NCBI RefSeq assembly: GCF_000614145.1
Contig: NZ_BAKK01000006.1
Location: forward strand, 1 to 64,000
DNA: 64,000 bases
Source of the DNA: Bacteroides faecichinchillae JCM 17102
Lineage (GTDB): Bacteria > Bacteroidota > Bacteroidia > Bacteroidales > Bacteroidaceae
Direction of reading: 5' to 3'
A program made the position numbers and the translations under genes. Below the pieces are notes generated by a model that was not told the DNA's origin, did no database searches, and worked only from the letters and a program-made list of their open reading frames with translations. This document shows positions 30,017 to 39,328 of the stretch, one piece after another (positions within the stretch are counted from its first letter, which is position 1; every line of letters begins with the position of its first letter).

Positions 30017-30911
30017 ATGATACAGACAAAATTGAAAGGAATGGGGGTAGCGCTGATTACTCCTTTCAAAGAGGATGAGAGCGTTGATTATGATGCTTTG
30101 ATGCGTTTAGTAGACTATCTATTGCAAAATAATGCGGATTTCTTGTGTGTGCTGGGTACTACAGCTGAAACACCAACACTTACTGAAGAGGAGAAGAAAA
30201 CCGTAAAAAAAAATGGTGATAGACCGTGTAAATGGAAGAATTCCTATTATACTAGGCGTAGGTGGAAATAATACACGTGCTGTAGTAGAAACATTAAAAA
30301 ATGATGATTTTACAGGAGTAGATGCCATATTGTCTGTTGTCCCATATTATAATAAACCTTCTCAAGAAGGTATTTACCAGCATTATAAAGCAATTGCTGA
30401 AGCTACAGAACTACCGATTGTACTATATAATGTACCCGGACGTACTGGAGTAAACATGACTGCTGAAACAACTTTACGTATTGCTCGTGACTTTAATAAT
30501 GTTATTGCCATCAAAGAGGCTTCTGGTAATATCACTCAAATGGATGATATCATTAAAAATAAACCAGACAACTTTGATGTAATTTCTGGGGATGATGGTA
30601 TAACTTTCCCTCTGATTACATTAGGAGCTGTTGGAGTAATTTCGGTAATAGGTAATGCTTTCCCACGTGAATTTAGCCGTATGACACGTTTGGCACTTCA
30701 TGGAGATTTTGCAAATGCACTGACTATACATCATAGATTTACAGAGTTATTCAATCTTCTGTTTGTAGACGGTAATCCTGCTGGTGTGAAATCAATGTTA
30801 AATGCGATGGGAATGATTGAGAATAAACTTCGACTCCCCCTAGTTCCAACACGAATTACTACCTTTGAAGCTATACGGAAAGTTTTGAATGAACTGAATA
30901 TAAAATGTTAG
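30017..30911 (+). CDS. dapA: 4-hydroxy-tetrahydrodipicolinate synthase, frameshifted
   Basis: Lysine/diaminopimelate pathway aldolase that condenses pyruvate with aspartate semialdehyde. Motifs: [32 protein letters not shown], the active-site Tyr in LYNVPGRTG and the Schiff-base Lys in AIKEASGN. The frame breaks at the A-run 30205-30213, which has nine As; eight would join KKTVKK to [18 protein letters not shown] and give a normal 297-residue protein. Because it supplies cell-wall diaminopimelate, a real null allele is unlikely. A hairpin terminator follows. Confidence 0.92.
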
Positions 30912-30938
30912 TAAAAAGATCTATTTAAATTATAAAAG

Positions 30939-30979
30939 ACCACATATGGAGATTAAATCTTTAATATGTGGTTATTTTT
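30939..30979 (+). terminator. terminator after dapA
   Basis: Stem ACCACATAT/ATATGTGGT (30939-30947 with 30964-30972) followed by TATTTTTA. Confidence 0.65.
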
Positions 30980-31359
30980 ATTTTATCAGCCTTTGATTTA
31001 ATTCCCCTCAAGATCTAAATGTTTGTTGTCAAACACTCTTATATTTTTAAAAAAGATCGAAGAGATTTAAGATAAACTACCCACAGATTATTTCGACCGC
31101 TTGATTGAACGAGAAATAACAATAAATCTGAACCTGTTCGATCTACTATGTCTTAATAAAAAGAATAATCTTTTTTAGAAAAAGCACTAGATTAGACTCT
31201 CCAATTTTTTCGATGAAATGGGCTAATAATAAGATAAGATTGAATTATAATTCCTTCCTACTACAAACAATTTTGTAGGATAGATTTCATGAAAAATATA
31301 TCAGTTGCTTGGATAGTGATCCCTTAATATTTGAAGCAAAAATATAGGGAATAAAAATG
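30980..31359. other. intergenic region between dapA and tRNA cluster
   Basis: About 380 bp with no ORF. The only structure seen is a small hairpin, CTACAAA/TTTGTAG at 31261-31267 with 31272-31278. Nothing else recognised. Confidence 0.5.
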
Positions 31360-31397
31360 AAAGAGACTATCTCTTATTATATTGAGACAGTCCCTTT
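31351..31397 (-). terminator. terminator of tRNA-Arg operon
   Basis: Read on the minus strand, a 14-bp stem with two G-U pairs (31397-31384 with 31373-31360) is followed by ATTTTTAT. It begins 1 nt past the last tRNA. Confidence 0.75.
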
Positions 31398-31398
31398 G

Positions 31399-31472
31399 TG
31401 ATCGCGACAGGATTCAAACCTGTAACCGGCTGATCCGTAGTCAGCTACTCTATTCAGTTGAGCTACGCGACC
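31399..31472 (-). tRNA. tRNA-Arg (anticodon ACG), copy 3 in transcription order
   Basis: A 74-nt cloverleaf: acceptor GGTCGCG/CGCGATC, anticodon stem GCTGA/TCAGC with loop CTACGGA giving anticodon ACG, and T-arm loop TTTGAATC. CCA is not encoded. The ACG wobble A would be edited to inosine by TadA. Confidence 0.95.
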
Positions 31473-31494
31473 ATTAATTTATAATATAAAAGAG

Positions 31495-31568
31495 TGACCG
31501 CGACAGGATTCAAACCTGTAACCGGCTGATCCGTAGTCAGCTACTCTATTCAGTTGAGCTACGCGGCC
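31495..31568 (-). tRNA. tRNA-Arg (anticodon ACG), copy 2
   Basis: Same as its neighbours except for a compensated acceptor pair: GGCCGCG/CGCGGTC, so pair 3-70 is C-G instead of U-A. Anticodon loop CTACGGA is unchanged. 22 nt separates it from copy 3. Confidence 0.95.
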
Positions 31569-31587
31569 ATTCTGCTAATTCGAAAAG

Positions 31588-31661
31588 TGATCGCGACAGG
31601 ATTCAAACCTGTAACCGGCTGATCCGTAGTCAGCTACTCTATTCAGTTGAGCTACGCGACC
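31588..31661 (-). tRNA. tRNA-Arg (anticodon ACG), copy 1
   Basis: First of the three in transcription order and identical to copy 3 in the acceptor and anticodon stems. A canonical promoter lies 22 bp upstream. Confidence 0.95.
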
Positions 31662-31682
31662 GTTATTTCGTTTTAACGGGTG

Positions 31683-31712
31683 CAAAGATACGTACTTTTC
31701 CCGAACTAGCAA
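31683..31712 (-). promoter_or_regulatory. promoter of tRNA-Arg operon
   Basis: On the minus strand -33 TTG (31712-31710) and -7 TATCTTTG (31690-31683) are 19 bp apart, the textbook Bacteroides arrangement. The first tRNA starts 22 bp after the -7 box. Confidence 0.75.
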
Positions 31713-31739
31713 GTGTTTCACAAACTTTTTTTGATAAAA

Positions 31740-34046
31740 TTATTCGATGAATCGGTAATTAAACAGTTGCCAGCCGATACTTAACCCGACATTCCACTCC
31801 CTTTTCGGTGAACTATAATGATTTACATATGCAGAGATATCCCCAAAGGGTAATTGACAAACCACTGAAATTTCTCCCAAATATTCAAACCTAGAAAAAG
31901 CTTTTCCATAATATGCTTTATTTAAAGAGTTTCTTTCAATTGGATAAATAGGCATAAAACCATAAAATTCACCTCTAAGATGAAACATCTGGTTTAATCT
32001 ATAAATGGGACGAATACCAGCTCCAACAAATTGATTAGCACGGAATGCTTCATTATAGGTTAGTTTACTATGCAATGTAGGTGAAAATTCACCTGCTTGC
32101 ATCATTGTTGCAGTATAATTCTCAGAGAAGTTCTTAGAAGCATACAATGCTTTTAGATACCAGCCTAATGTCCAGTGTTCACTCATTGTGTGGTATTTCT
32201 CTTTCATGTATGATAATTGTAACCATGAATGATGCTCCTTGTCACCATTCTTATTTCCATTCGTAGCTCCTTCACCCAGATAGAAACGCTCTTTTCCTAT
32301 GAATATTTGCGCTATAAGAGCTTCACTATATCCACTGGTAGCATATTGTCTTGAATTTAAAGTACTTCCATTAAAACTAATAGAACCACCTAATAAGTCA
32401 TAACGACTTTTATCAAATTTATCTTTCCCGAAATCTATAACATTTTTCTGAAAGTATTTATCTTCTATTTTCCCAATTCCAAATCCAAATTCAGCTCTCT
32501 TACTGGAAAGGAATGGAAGCCCTACCTGAAGCTTTAAGAAACGCTCATCCTTTTGGTTGAATGCGGGGTTGTTATCCTTAGAGAATAGTTTGTTCTTTTT
32601 AAAATAATCAAATGTACTAATAGACGCAATAAAACGATATGAAGTCGGAATGGCTGTAGAAAAGTTTATTTTTGCCATAAACTGTACATTGTTGTACACT
32701 TTTCCCAATTGCCCATCTAAAAGAAACTCTTTAGCATAATAATTCAAATCCTGATAACCAAGCCCAAGATAGATTTGATTAGAATTAGAAGTTGAGATAT
32801 TACCACCTAATCTAACAGCAAAACTATTTTCCGCCTTAACCTTTAAATGCAAATCATAAGTATCATCACTAGAATTATAGACGGCATGAGGAATGATTTC
32901 AGAAATCATATTGTCCGATAAGAGTCGAAAATAGCCTTGTTTCAAATCTTCATAGGTAAATTCCTTATCATCTGAACGATGAAACTCTTTCTTTATATAA
33001 ACTTGTTGTTGTGCATTAGCTCCATCAATTATGATATTCTTGAATCGGAGTTCCGGAAAATTGCTACGATATACCATTCTACGCAAACGTATATTGTCTT
33101 TATTAACTCTTCGATGGATACGGCTTTTAATAGAATCCATCATACTGATTGTCCGATTATAGCCTATATCATGTAATTCATTTATACGCTGAAAATCCAT
33201 CAAACTAACATTGTCATAATTAAAATTCATTAAAATTCCCATAGAATCAGGTATAGAATAGTCCGTTTTCTGCATAACCATATTTTCAATCTGACTCATA
33301 AGATCATTTTCCTTAGGTTTGGTAGGATTAGTGGATACAACACTTCCAATAATGATATCAGGATGAAAATCATCTCTCATGACATCGGTTGGGAAATTAT
33401 TATAAATCCCTCCATCATAAGCCAGCACATTGTCTATTTCTATAGGTTTAAACATAAAAGGAAAACTCATAGAAGCCCGGACAGCATCTCCCAGATCACC
33501 TTCCCGCATTACTAATTGTTTCTTATTGTATACATCCGAGGCAACACAACGGAAAGGAACAAATAACTTGTCAAAGTCCCCTTCACAAGCAGCAGTAGCA
33601 CGCGCAAATAAATCTACAAAAACAAGATTCATCTGTATTGGATTAACTACACTAGTAGGCAAAAACTGAGGTTTCAAGTTCTTCAATGAATCTTTAAATG
33701 AGAAACGAATATTAAAAAAATCAGGGGTAGGAAGATTTTTCTTGAAGTGATAGACATATTTCTCTTCTATCTGTCCAGAATACCAACGTTTAAAATCTTC
33801 TGATTTGAGTAACTCAACCATATCATCCGGAGAATATCCCATTGCATAAAGAGAACCAATGATAGCTCCCATAGATGTACCTGTGATATAGTCAATTGGA
33901 ATATTGTTCTCTTCTAGGGCACGAATAATACCGATGTGCGTCAATCCTTTAGCACCACCACCACTTAATACAAGTCCCACTTTTTGGGCATAAATAGTCG
34001 GTATGAATACCCATAAAGTAATGAACACTAAAAGAAATTTTTTCAT
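31740..34046 (-). CDS. patatin-like phospholipase with POTRA and outer-membrane barrel
   Basis: A 768-residue secreted protein. Signal peptide MKKFLLVFITLWVFIPTIYA, then a patatin domain (about 22-330): oxyanion loop SGGGAKG, catalytic Ser58 in GTSMG and Asp211 in DGGIYNNFP. A POTRA-like segment follows (ELRFKNIIIDGANAQQQVYI), and the C-terminal half (about 410-768) has alternating strand patterns ending in Phe-Ile-Glu, as in an outer-membrane beta-barrel. This layout matches PlpD-type (type Vd) autotransporters with lipase activity. I start at ATG 34046; the upstream extension would hide the signal peptide. Confidence 0.85.
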   Translation of the reverse strand: MKKFLLVFITLWVFIPTIYAQKVGLVLSGGGAKGLTHIGIIRALEENNIPIDYITGTSMGAIIGSLYAMGYSPDDMVELLKSEDFKRWYSGQIEEKYVYHFKKNLPTPDFFNIRFSFKDSLKNLKPQFLPTSVVNPIQMNLVFVDLFARATAACEGDFDKLFVPFRCVASDVYNKKQLVMREGDLGDAVRASMSFPFMFKPIEIDNVLAYDGGIYNNFPTDVMRDDFHPDIIIGSVVSTNPTKPKENDLMSQIENMVMQKTDYSIPDSMGILMNFNYDNVSLMDFQRINELHDIGYNRTISMMDSIKSRIHRRVNKDNIRLRRMVYRSNFPELRFKNIIIDGANAQQQVYIKKEFHRSDDKEFTYEDLKQGYFRLLSDNMISEIIPHAVYNSSDDTYDLHLKVKAENSFAVRLGGNISTSNSNQIYLGLGYQDLNYYAKEFLLDGQLGKVYNNVQFMAKINFSTAIPTSYRFIASISTFDYFKKNKLFSKDNNPAFNQKDERFLKLQVGLPFLSSKRAEFGFGIGKIEDKYFQKNVIDFGKDKFDKSRYDLLGGSISFNGSTLNSRQYATSGYSEALIAQIFIGKERFYLGEGATNGNKNGDKEHHSWLQLSYMKEKYHTMSEHWTLGWYLKALYASKNFSENYTATMMQAGEFSPTLHSKLTYNEAFRANQFVGAGIRPIYRLNQMFHLRGEFYGFMPIYPIERNSLNKAYYGKAFSRFEYLGEISVVCQLPFGDISAYVNHYSSPKREWNVGLSIGWQLFNYRFIE

Positions 34047-34144
34047 AACCCGAATTAAACAATTGAAATCTGTTTTCATTAAGTCTTCAAATATATACAA
34101 TACTTTCCAATAAATCGATATTTTTTTATTCGTTTTTTAGGATG

Positions 34145-34183
34145 AAAAAAGAGCATACAACGTATTTTACGCTGAATGCTCTT
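34145..34183 (-). terminator. terminator after htpG
   Basis: Minus-strand stem AAGAGCAT/ATGCTCTT (34183-34176 with 34156-34149) followed by TTTT. Confidence 0.65.
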
Positions 34184-34207
34184 CTTCGAAGAATAAAAGG
34201 GTATATA

Positions 34208-36253
34208 TTAAATCAGCTCAATACTACGTTTTACGAAGTTATTCAGCGCTTCACCTTTCAACATATTATTCTGTAATAAAGCCAGATCAATAAGCTGACG
34301 GATCACTTTATTATTGCTAGCATACGTTGCAAATATATCTTCTTTTTTACTCTTCAGATCATCCCATTGCTTATCTAAGTCATTCAACTCATCCTTTTCA
34401 GCAGTAGAAATATCTTCATCCTTCTTTCCTTTCTGCTTATCTTTCAACTCATTACGATGTTTATTGATATTATCCATTTCTGTCTGCAAAGGAGTTACCT
34501 CAGCCTGACAAGCTGCCTCTTCTTCACTAAGTACCTCTTTTACCAACTTATGATCTGAATTAAGAATCAGATTAAACATATCTGGCATTTCTCCATAAAA
34601 ACTCATTCCAGCTTGGATATTTGCCATTTCTTTCATACGACGCATATATTCACTTTGAGTAATCATAACCGGAGCTGCATTCTCACCCAATGCTTGTGTC
34701 ATAACATTGAATTCAACTTTATCCATTTTAGGCAATTGACTCTTGAAAGCAGTAGTAAGTGCATCTTGTTTAGATACTTCCAATACATCACCTTTTTTAT
34801 CTTCCTTGACTATAAGGTTATCAATTACATCACCATCTACACGCGTAAAACGCGATTTCTCAAACTTCTGTTCAAGCATACTAATCATTGCTACATCCAA
34901 TTGTCCGTCCATAAGCAAAACATTATAGCCTTTATTGATAGCTGCTTCTATATAGCTATATTGCTCATCCTTATTATTAGCATACAAATAAATGAGATTT
35001 CCGTCTTTATCTGTCTGATTATCTTTAATAAGAGTTTGATATTCTTCAAATGTATAATGTTTATTATCTGTATCGGTGAAAAGGGCGAATTTTTGTGCTT
35101 TCTCATAAAAATCTTCCTGAGTCAGCATACCATAGTTGATAAATATTTTCAAATCATTCCACTTTTCTTCAAACTGCTTACGATCATTTTTAAAGATAGA
35201 TTGCAAACGGTCTGAAACCTTCTTCGTAATATAAGTCGAAATCTTCTTCACATTCGAATCGCTTTGCAAATAAGAACGGGAAACATTCAGTGGAATATCC
35301 GGAGAATCTATAACTCCATGCAATAAAGTCAAGAAGTCTGGTACAATACCCTCTACTGAATCTGTTACATAAACCTGGTTGCAATATAACTGAATCTTAT
35401 TTTTATTTAGTTCAATATTGCTCTTTACTTTAGGGAAATAGAGAATACCAGTTAGATGGAACGGGTAGTCTACATTTAAGTGTATCCAGAAGAGAGGTTC
35501 ATCAGACATCGGATATAGCTTACGGTAGAATGATTTATAGTCCTCATCAGACAATTCACTAGGTTTAAGAGTCCACAAAGGAGTTGTATCATTTATGATA
35601 TTGTCTTCTGAAGTTTCTACCTGCTTTCCATCTTTCCACTCTTTCTTTTTACCAAAAGCAATAGGTACAGGAAGGAAGCTGCAATATTTCTTTAAAAGGC
35701 CATCAATTCGTACCTCTTCAAGGAATTCCTTACAATCATCATCAATATACAAAATGATGTCCGAACCACGACTTTCCTTGTCTACTTCTTCTATTGTAAA
35801 CTCAGGGCTTCCATCACAAGTCCATTTTATAGCCTGTGCACCATCCCGATATGATTTAGTAATGATTTCTACTTTCTTTGCAACCATAAACGCTGAATAA
35901 AAACCTAGTCCAAAGTGACCAATAATAGCGTTTGCATCATTCTTATATTTCTCTAGAAAGTCATTAGCACCGGAGAAAGCAATCTGGTTGATATATTTTT
36001 CAATTTCTTCGGCTGTCAAACCAATACCACGGTCAGATATAGTAATGGTATCTTTTCCCAATTCAACATGAATGGTCAAATCACCTAATTCGCCTTGATA
36101 TTCACCAATAGAAGCAAGTGTATTCAACTTTTGAGTAGCATCTACTGCATTAGACACTAATTCACGAAGAAAGATTTCATGATCGCTGTACAAAAACTTT
36201 TTGATGATAGGGAAGATGTTCTCTGTTGTAACCCCAATATTACCTTTTTGCAT
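34208..36253 (-). CDS. htpG: chaperone HtpG (Hsp90)
   Basis: A 681-residue Hsp90 homodimeric ATP-dependent chaperone. The N-terminal GHKL ATPase is clear: ELVSNAVDATQKL (metal/Glu helix), ISDRGIGLTAEEI and GHFGLGFYSAFMVA. The middle domain has PLFWIHLNVDYPFHLTGILYFP and LNVSRSYLQSD. The C-terminal domain carries an Asp/Lys-rich charged stretch (about 605-640, KDKQKGKKDEDISTAEK). Length is normal or slightly longer than E. coli HtpG because of this stretch. It follows clpC on the same strand, with a terminator between them. Confidence 0.95.
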   Translation of the reverse strand: MQKGNIGVTTENIFPIIKKFLYSDHEIFLRELVSNAVDATQKLNTLASIGEYQGELGDLTIHVELGKDTITISDRGIGLTAEEIEKYINQIAFSGANDFLEKYKNDANAIIGHFGLGFYSAFMVAKKVEIITKSYRDGAQAIKWTCDGSPEFTIEEVDKESRGSDIILYIDDDCKEFLEEVRIDGLLKKYCSFLPVPIAFGKKKEWKDGKQVETSEDNIINDTTPLWTLKPSELSDEDYKSFYRKLYPMSDEPLFWIHLNVDYPFHLTGILYFPKVKSNIELNKNKIQLYCNQVYVTDSVEGIVPDFLTLLHGVIDSPDIPLNVSRSYLQSDSNVKKISTYITKKVSDRLQSIFKNDRKQFEEKWNDLKIFINYGMLTQEDFYEKAQKFALFTDTDNKHYTFEEYQTLIKDNQTDKDGNLIYLYANNKDEQYSYIEAAINKGYNVLLMDGQLDVAMISMLEQKFEKSRFTRVDGDVIDNLIVKEDKKGDVLEVSKQDALTTAFKSQLPKMDKVEFNVMTQALGENAAPVMITQSEYMRRMKEMANIQAGMSFYGEMPDMFNLILNSDHKLVKEVLSEEEAACQAEVTPLQTEMDNINKHRNELKDKQKGKKDEDISTAEKDELNDLDKQWDDLKSKKEDIFATYASNNKVIRQLIDLALLQNNMLKGEALNNFVKRSIELI

Positions 36254-36316
36254 AATGATGTATATTTTTAGTTTATCTATTAATTAAAACTTATGAATGT
36301 TTGTTCAGAGAAAGAC

Positions 36317-36348
36317 AAAAAAAATGCCAGACCCTAAAGTCTGACATT
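36317..36348 (-). terminator. terminator after clpC
   Basis: Minus-strand stem AATGTCAGAC/GTCTGGCATT (36348-36339 with 36332-36323) with a T-run after it. Confidence 0.8.
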
Positions 36349-36393
36349 CTGACATATTGAAAATTTATTTTTCCTTAGAAATACTATATTAAA

Positions 36394-38922
36394 TTAACAA
36401 GTAATAGACTTCATTTCTAATTCACTCTTTTCACTATTGAGAGAAACTTGAATCGTATCTCCCTCTTTTAGTGTAGAAGAGATAATCAGTTCGGATAATC
36501 CATCCTCCAGATAAGTTTGAATTGCACGCTTCAACGGACGAGCTCCATATTGTACATCATATCCTTTACTAGCTATAAACTCTTTTGCCTTATCTTCGAT
36601 AATTAGTTTATAACCAATTGATTCAATTCGATTATAGAGACCTTTTAGTTCAATTTCAATAATTTTTGTAATCGCTTCCAAAGAAAGCTGATCAAAAGTA
36701 ATGATTTCATCGACACGATTCAAAAATTCGGGTGCGAATGATTTATTTAAAGCTTTTTGAATTACGCTTCGTGAGAACTCTCGATCGTCCAAACGGCTTT
36801 GTGTTGCAAAGCCAACACCTCTTCCGAACTCTTTTAACTGACGTGTTCCAATATTAGAAGTCATAATAATGATTGTATTCTTAAAGTCTACCATTCTGCC
36901 ATAACTGTCAGTCAAACGTCCTTCATCCATTACCTGCAACAGGATATTAAACACATCTGAATGTGCTTTTTCTATCTCATCGAGCAATATGATAGAATAA
37001 GGTTTACGACGTACTTTTTCCGTCAATTGTCCACCTTCCTCATATCCGACATATCCCGGAGGAGCTCCAACCAAGCGTGATACAGTAAATTTTTCCATAT
37101 ATTCACTCATATCAATGCGAATCAGTGCATCAGAAGAACCGAACATGTATTTAGCCAATTCCTTCGCAAGATGTGTCTTACCAACACCTGTTGGCCCCAG
37201 GAACATGAAAGTTCCGATAGGTTTATTAGGGTCTTTCAGTCCTACACGGCTTCTTAAAATAGCTTTAGACAATTTCTCAATAGCCGTATCTTGTGCAATA
37301 ACCTTCGACTGCAAATCTTCTTTCATTCCGGCCAATTTAATCCCTTCAGCCTGAGCCATTCGCTGTACAGGAATACCGGACATCATTGAGATAACGTTTG
37401 CAATTTCCTCTGCATCAACCGTTTGTCTATTTTCTTTCAAACTAGCTTCCCATTCCTTTTTCATCACATCCAACTGAAGAGAAAGCTCTTTTTCCTTATC
37501 CCGGAAACTAGCAGCAAGTTCAAAGTTTTGAGATTTTACAGCATCATTTTTCTTGTTTTTTGCTTCTTCAATTAGTTTTTCCTGATCTTCAATCTCTTTC
37601 GGAACATTTACATTGGTAAGATGTACACGTGAACCCGCTTCATCCAGAGCATCAATGGCCTTATCAGGAAAATTACGGTCTGTAATATAACGATCAGTCA
37701 GCTTGACACAAGTTTCTAAAGCTTCTTCTGTATAATACACATTGTGATGATCTTCATATTTATCCTTAATATTACGTAGAATCTGAAGAGTCTCTTCAGC
37801 CGTAGTTGGCTCTACCATAACTTTTTGGAAACGACGTTCTAAGGCACCATCTTTTTCAATATTCTTACGATACTCATCAAGAGTAGTGGCACCAATACAT
37901 TGTATTTCTCCCCGTGCTAATGCCGGTTTCAGCATATTAGCCGCATCCATAGAACCTGCCGCAGAACCTGCCCCTACAATGGTGTGTATTTCGTCGATAA
38001 ACAAAATTACATTCGGATTTCTCTGTAATTCATTGAGAATGGAACGAATCCGTTCCTCAAATTGTCCACGATATTTTGTTCCTGCTACTACCGCAGTCAT
38101 ATCAAGAGCCACGACTCGCTTATCAAACAGAATACGGGAAACTTTCTTCTGAATGATTCTTAAAGCTAGTCCTTCGACTATAGCAGACTTTCCTACACCC
38201 GGTTCTCCTATAAGAATCGGATTGTTTTTCTTACGCCGACTTAATATTTGTGCTAAGCGTTCAATTTCTTTCTCTCTACCAACTACAGGATCCAATCGAC
38301 CTTCTTCTGCCGCTTTAGTCATATCCGTACCGAAATTATCAAGTACAGGTGTATCATTAGACGGCTTTTTAGAAGCAGTTTGTGCCTGTTGCTGGCGATT
38401 GTCAGCATTACTTCTGCCACCTGAACGGGAAGACATTTCTTCTTCGTCATCATCGTCTTCCGGAAAACCCATTCCAGCATTGATGTCCGGTTGTAATGTC
38501 GCCTGTTCCAATACTTTTGCGTAATTTACATTATTCGCTTCAAGTACGGTTGCTGCCATATTATTCTTTTCTCTTAATATTGCCAGCAGAACATGTTCTG
38601 TATCAGCTATGTTACTTTTCATACCTCGGGCTTCTAAAATACACATTTTTAATATCTTTGCCGCATCATTTGACAACGACACCTCCGCATCCGGCAATAA
38701 CATATCATCAGCATCTGCCTTTAGCTGAACTTCAATCTGCTGCTTTATTGCAACTAGATTGGTGTTGAGTTTTGACAATATCTCGATAGCTTTTCCTTCA
38801 CCGTCGCGAAGCATTCCCAGAAGCAGGTGTTCAGGGCCTATATACCTACTTCTCAACCGATTAGCTTCTTCTTTACTATAGACGATAATGTCGGAAACTC
38901 TTTGTGAGAATTGATTATTCAT
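36394..38922 (-). CDS. clpC: ATP-dependent Clp protease ATPase ClpC
   Basis: An 842-residue Hsp100 unfoldase that feeds ClpP. Clp_N repeats occupy 1-145 ([37 protein letters not shown]). An acidic linker follows (about 155-170, [11 protein letters not shown]), then AAA-1 with Walker [10 protein letters not shown], a UVR-type middle segment ([15 protein letters not shown]) and AAA-2 with [12 protein letters not shown], and a D2-small domain. The UVR motif identifies ClpC rather than ClpB or ClpA. A -7 box (TATATTTG) lies upstream. Confidence 0.94.
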   Translation of the reverse strand: MNNQFSQRVSDIIVYSKEEANRLRSRYIGPEHLLLGMLRDGEGKAIEILSKLNTNLVAIKQQIEVQLKADADDMLLPDAEVSLSNDAAKILKMCILEARGMKSNIADTEHVLLAILREKNNMAATVLEANNVNYAKVLEQATLQPDINAGMGFPEDDDDEEEMSSRSGGRSNADNRQQQAQTASKKPSNDTPVLDNFGTDMTKAAEEGRLDPVVGREKEIERLAQILSRRKKNNPILIGEPGVGKSAIVEGLALRIIQKKVSRILFDKRVVALDMTAVVAGTKYRGQFEERIRSILNELQRNPNVILFIDEIHTIVGAGSAAGSMDAANMLKPALARGEIQCIGATTLDEYRKNIEKDGALERRFQKVMVEPTTAEETLQILRNIKDKYEDHHNVYYTEEALETCVKLTDRYITDRNFPDKAIDALDEAGSRVHLTNVNVPKEIEDQEKLIEEAKNKKNDAVKSQNFELAASFRDKEKELSLQLDVMKKEWEASLKENRQTVDAEEIANVISMMSGIPVQRMAQAEGIKLAGMKEDLQSKVIAQDTAIEKLSKAILRSRVGLKDPNKPIGTFMFLGPTGVGKTHLAKELAKYMFGSSDALIRIDMSEYMEKFTVSRLVGAPPGYVGYEEGGQLTEKVRRKPYSIILLDEIEKAHSDVFNILLQVMDEGRLTDSYGRMVDFKNTIIIMTSNIGTRQLKEFGRGVGFATQSRLDDREFSRSVIQKALNKSFAPEFLNRVDEIITFDQLSLEAITKIIEIELKGLYNRIESIGYKLIIEDKAKEFIASKGYDVQYGARPLKRAIQTYLEDGLSELIISSTLKEGDTIQVSLNSEKSELEMKSITC

Positions 38923-39249
38923 ACTTCTTCCTTTTTTTCTTCTAAGGGGTTATTTACTCGCAAATATACGTATTTAATCAAGTTTGTGTCGCATATTTGC
39001 TTTATTTCTTATATCTACAAATGGTATGCCACAAAATTATGTATATATGCTATTATATATTAAGGTATAACAAATTCCCATCTATTTTTATTATTAATAT
39101 AGGTTTTTCAGGCATATATTTATTATTATTCTCTTTTTATTCTTATGTATTAAAGTTTATTATAGTGATCATATTAAATATGAAGTAAGAAAGGAACAAT
39201 GGAAAAATTTAAAGATGTCAGTTGGAAACAAATAAAAGTAACATAAAAG
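38923..39249. other. intergenic region between clpC and gyrA
   Basis: About 330 bp, AT-rich, with divergent promoters at its two ends. A 63-codon plus-strand ORF (38997-39188) lacks supporting evidence. Nothing else is recognised. Confidence 0.5.
38961..38968 (-). promoter_or_regulatory. -7 promoter element for clpC
   Basis: Reads TATATTTG on the minus strand, 38 bp from the clpC ATG. Confidence 0.45.
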
Positions 39250-39281
39250 TTTTTGTATATCAAGGAAAAGTAGTACTTTAG
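39250..39281 (+). promoter_or_regulatory. promoter of gyrA
   Basis: -33 TTTTTG (39250-39255) and -7-like TACTTTAG (39274-39281), 18 bp apart; the last G/A order departs from TAnnTTTG. Confidence 0.5.
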
Positions 39282-39328
39282 CGTGGTTTTTCATGGACCA
39301 AAGAATGTATAATTAATAATCATTTTAA

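Noticed and set aside
31399-31661. Integration site of a mobile element at the tRNA-Arg genes
   Set aside because: No integrase, direct repeat of a tRNA end or foreign gene flanks the cluster.
34613-35215. 200-codon ORF antisense to htpG
   Set aside because: It lies wholly within a clearly conserved gene, with Ile/Phe/Cys-rich composition typical of a reverse-frame shadow.
38997-39188. 63-codon ORF between clpC and gyrA
   Set aside because: Hydrophobic, AT-driven composition, no promoter box or homologue recognised.
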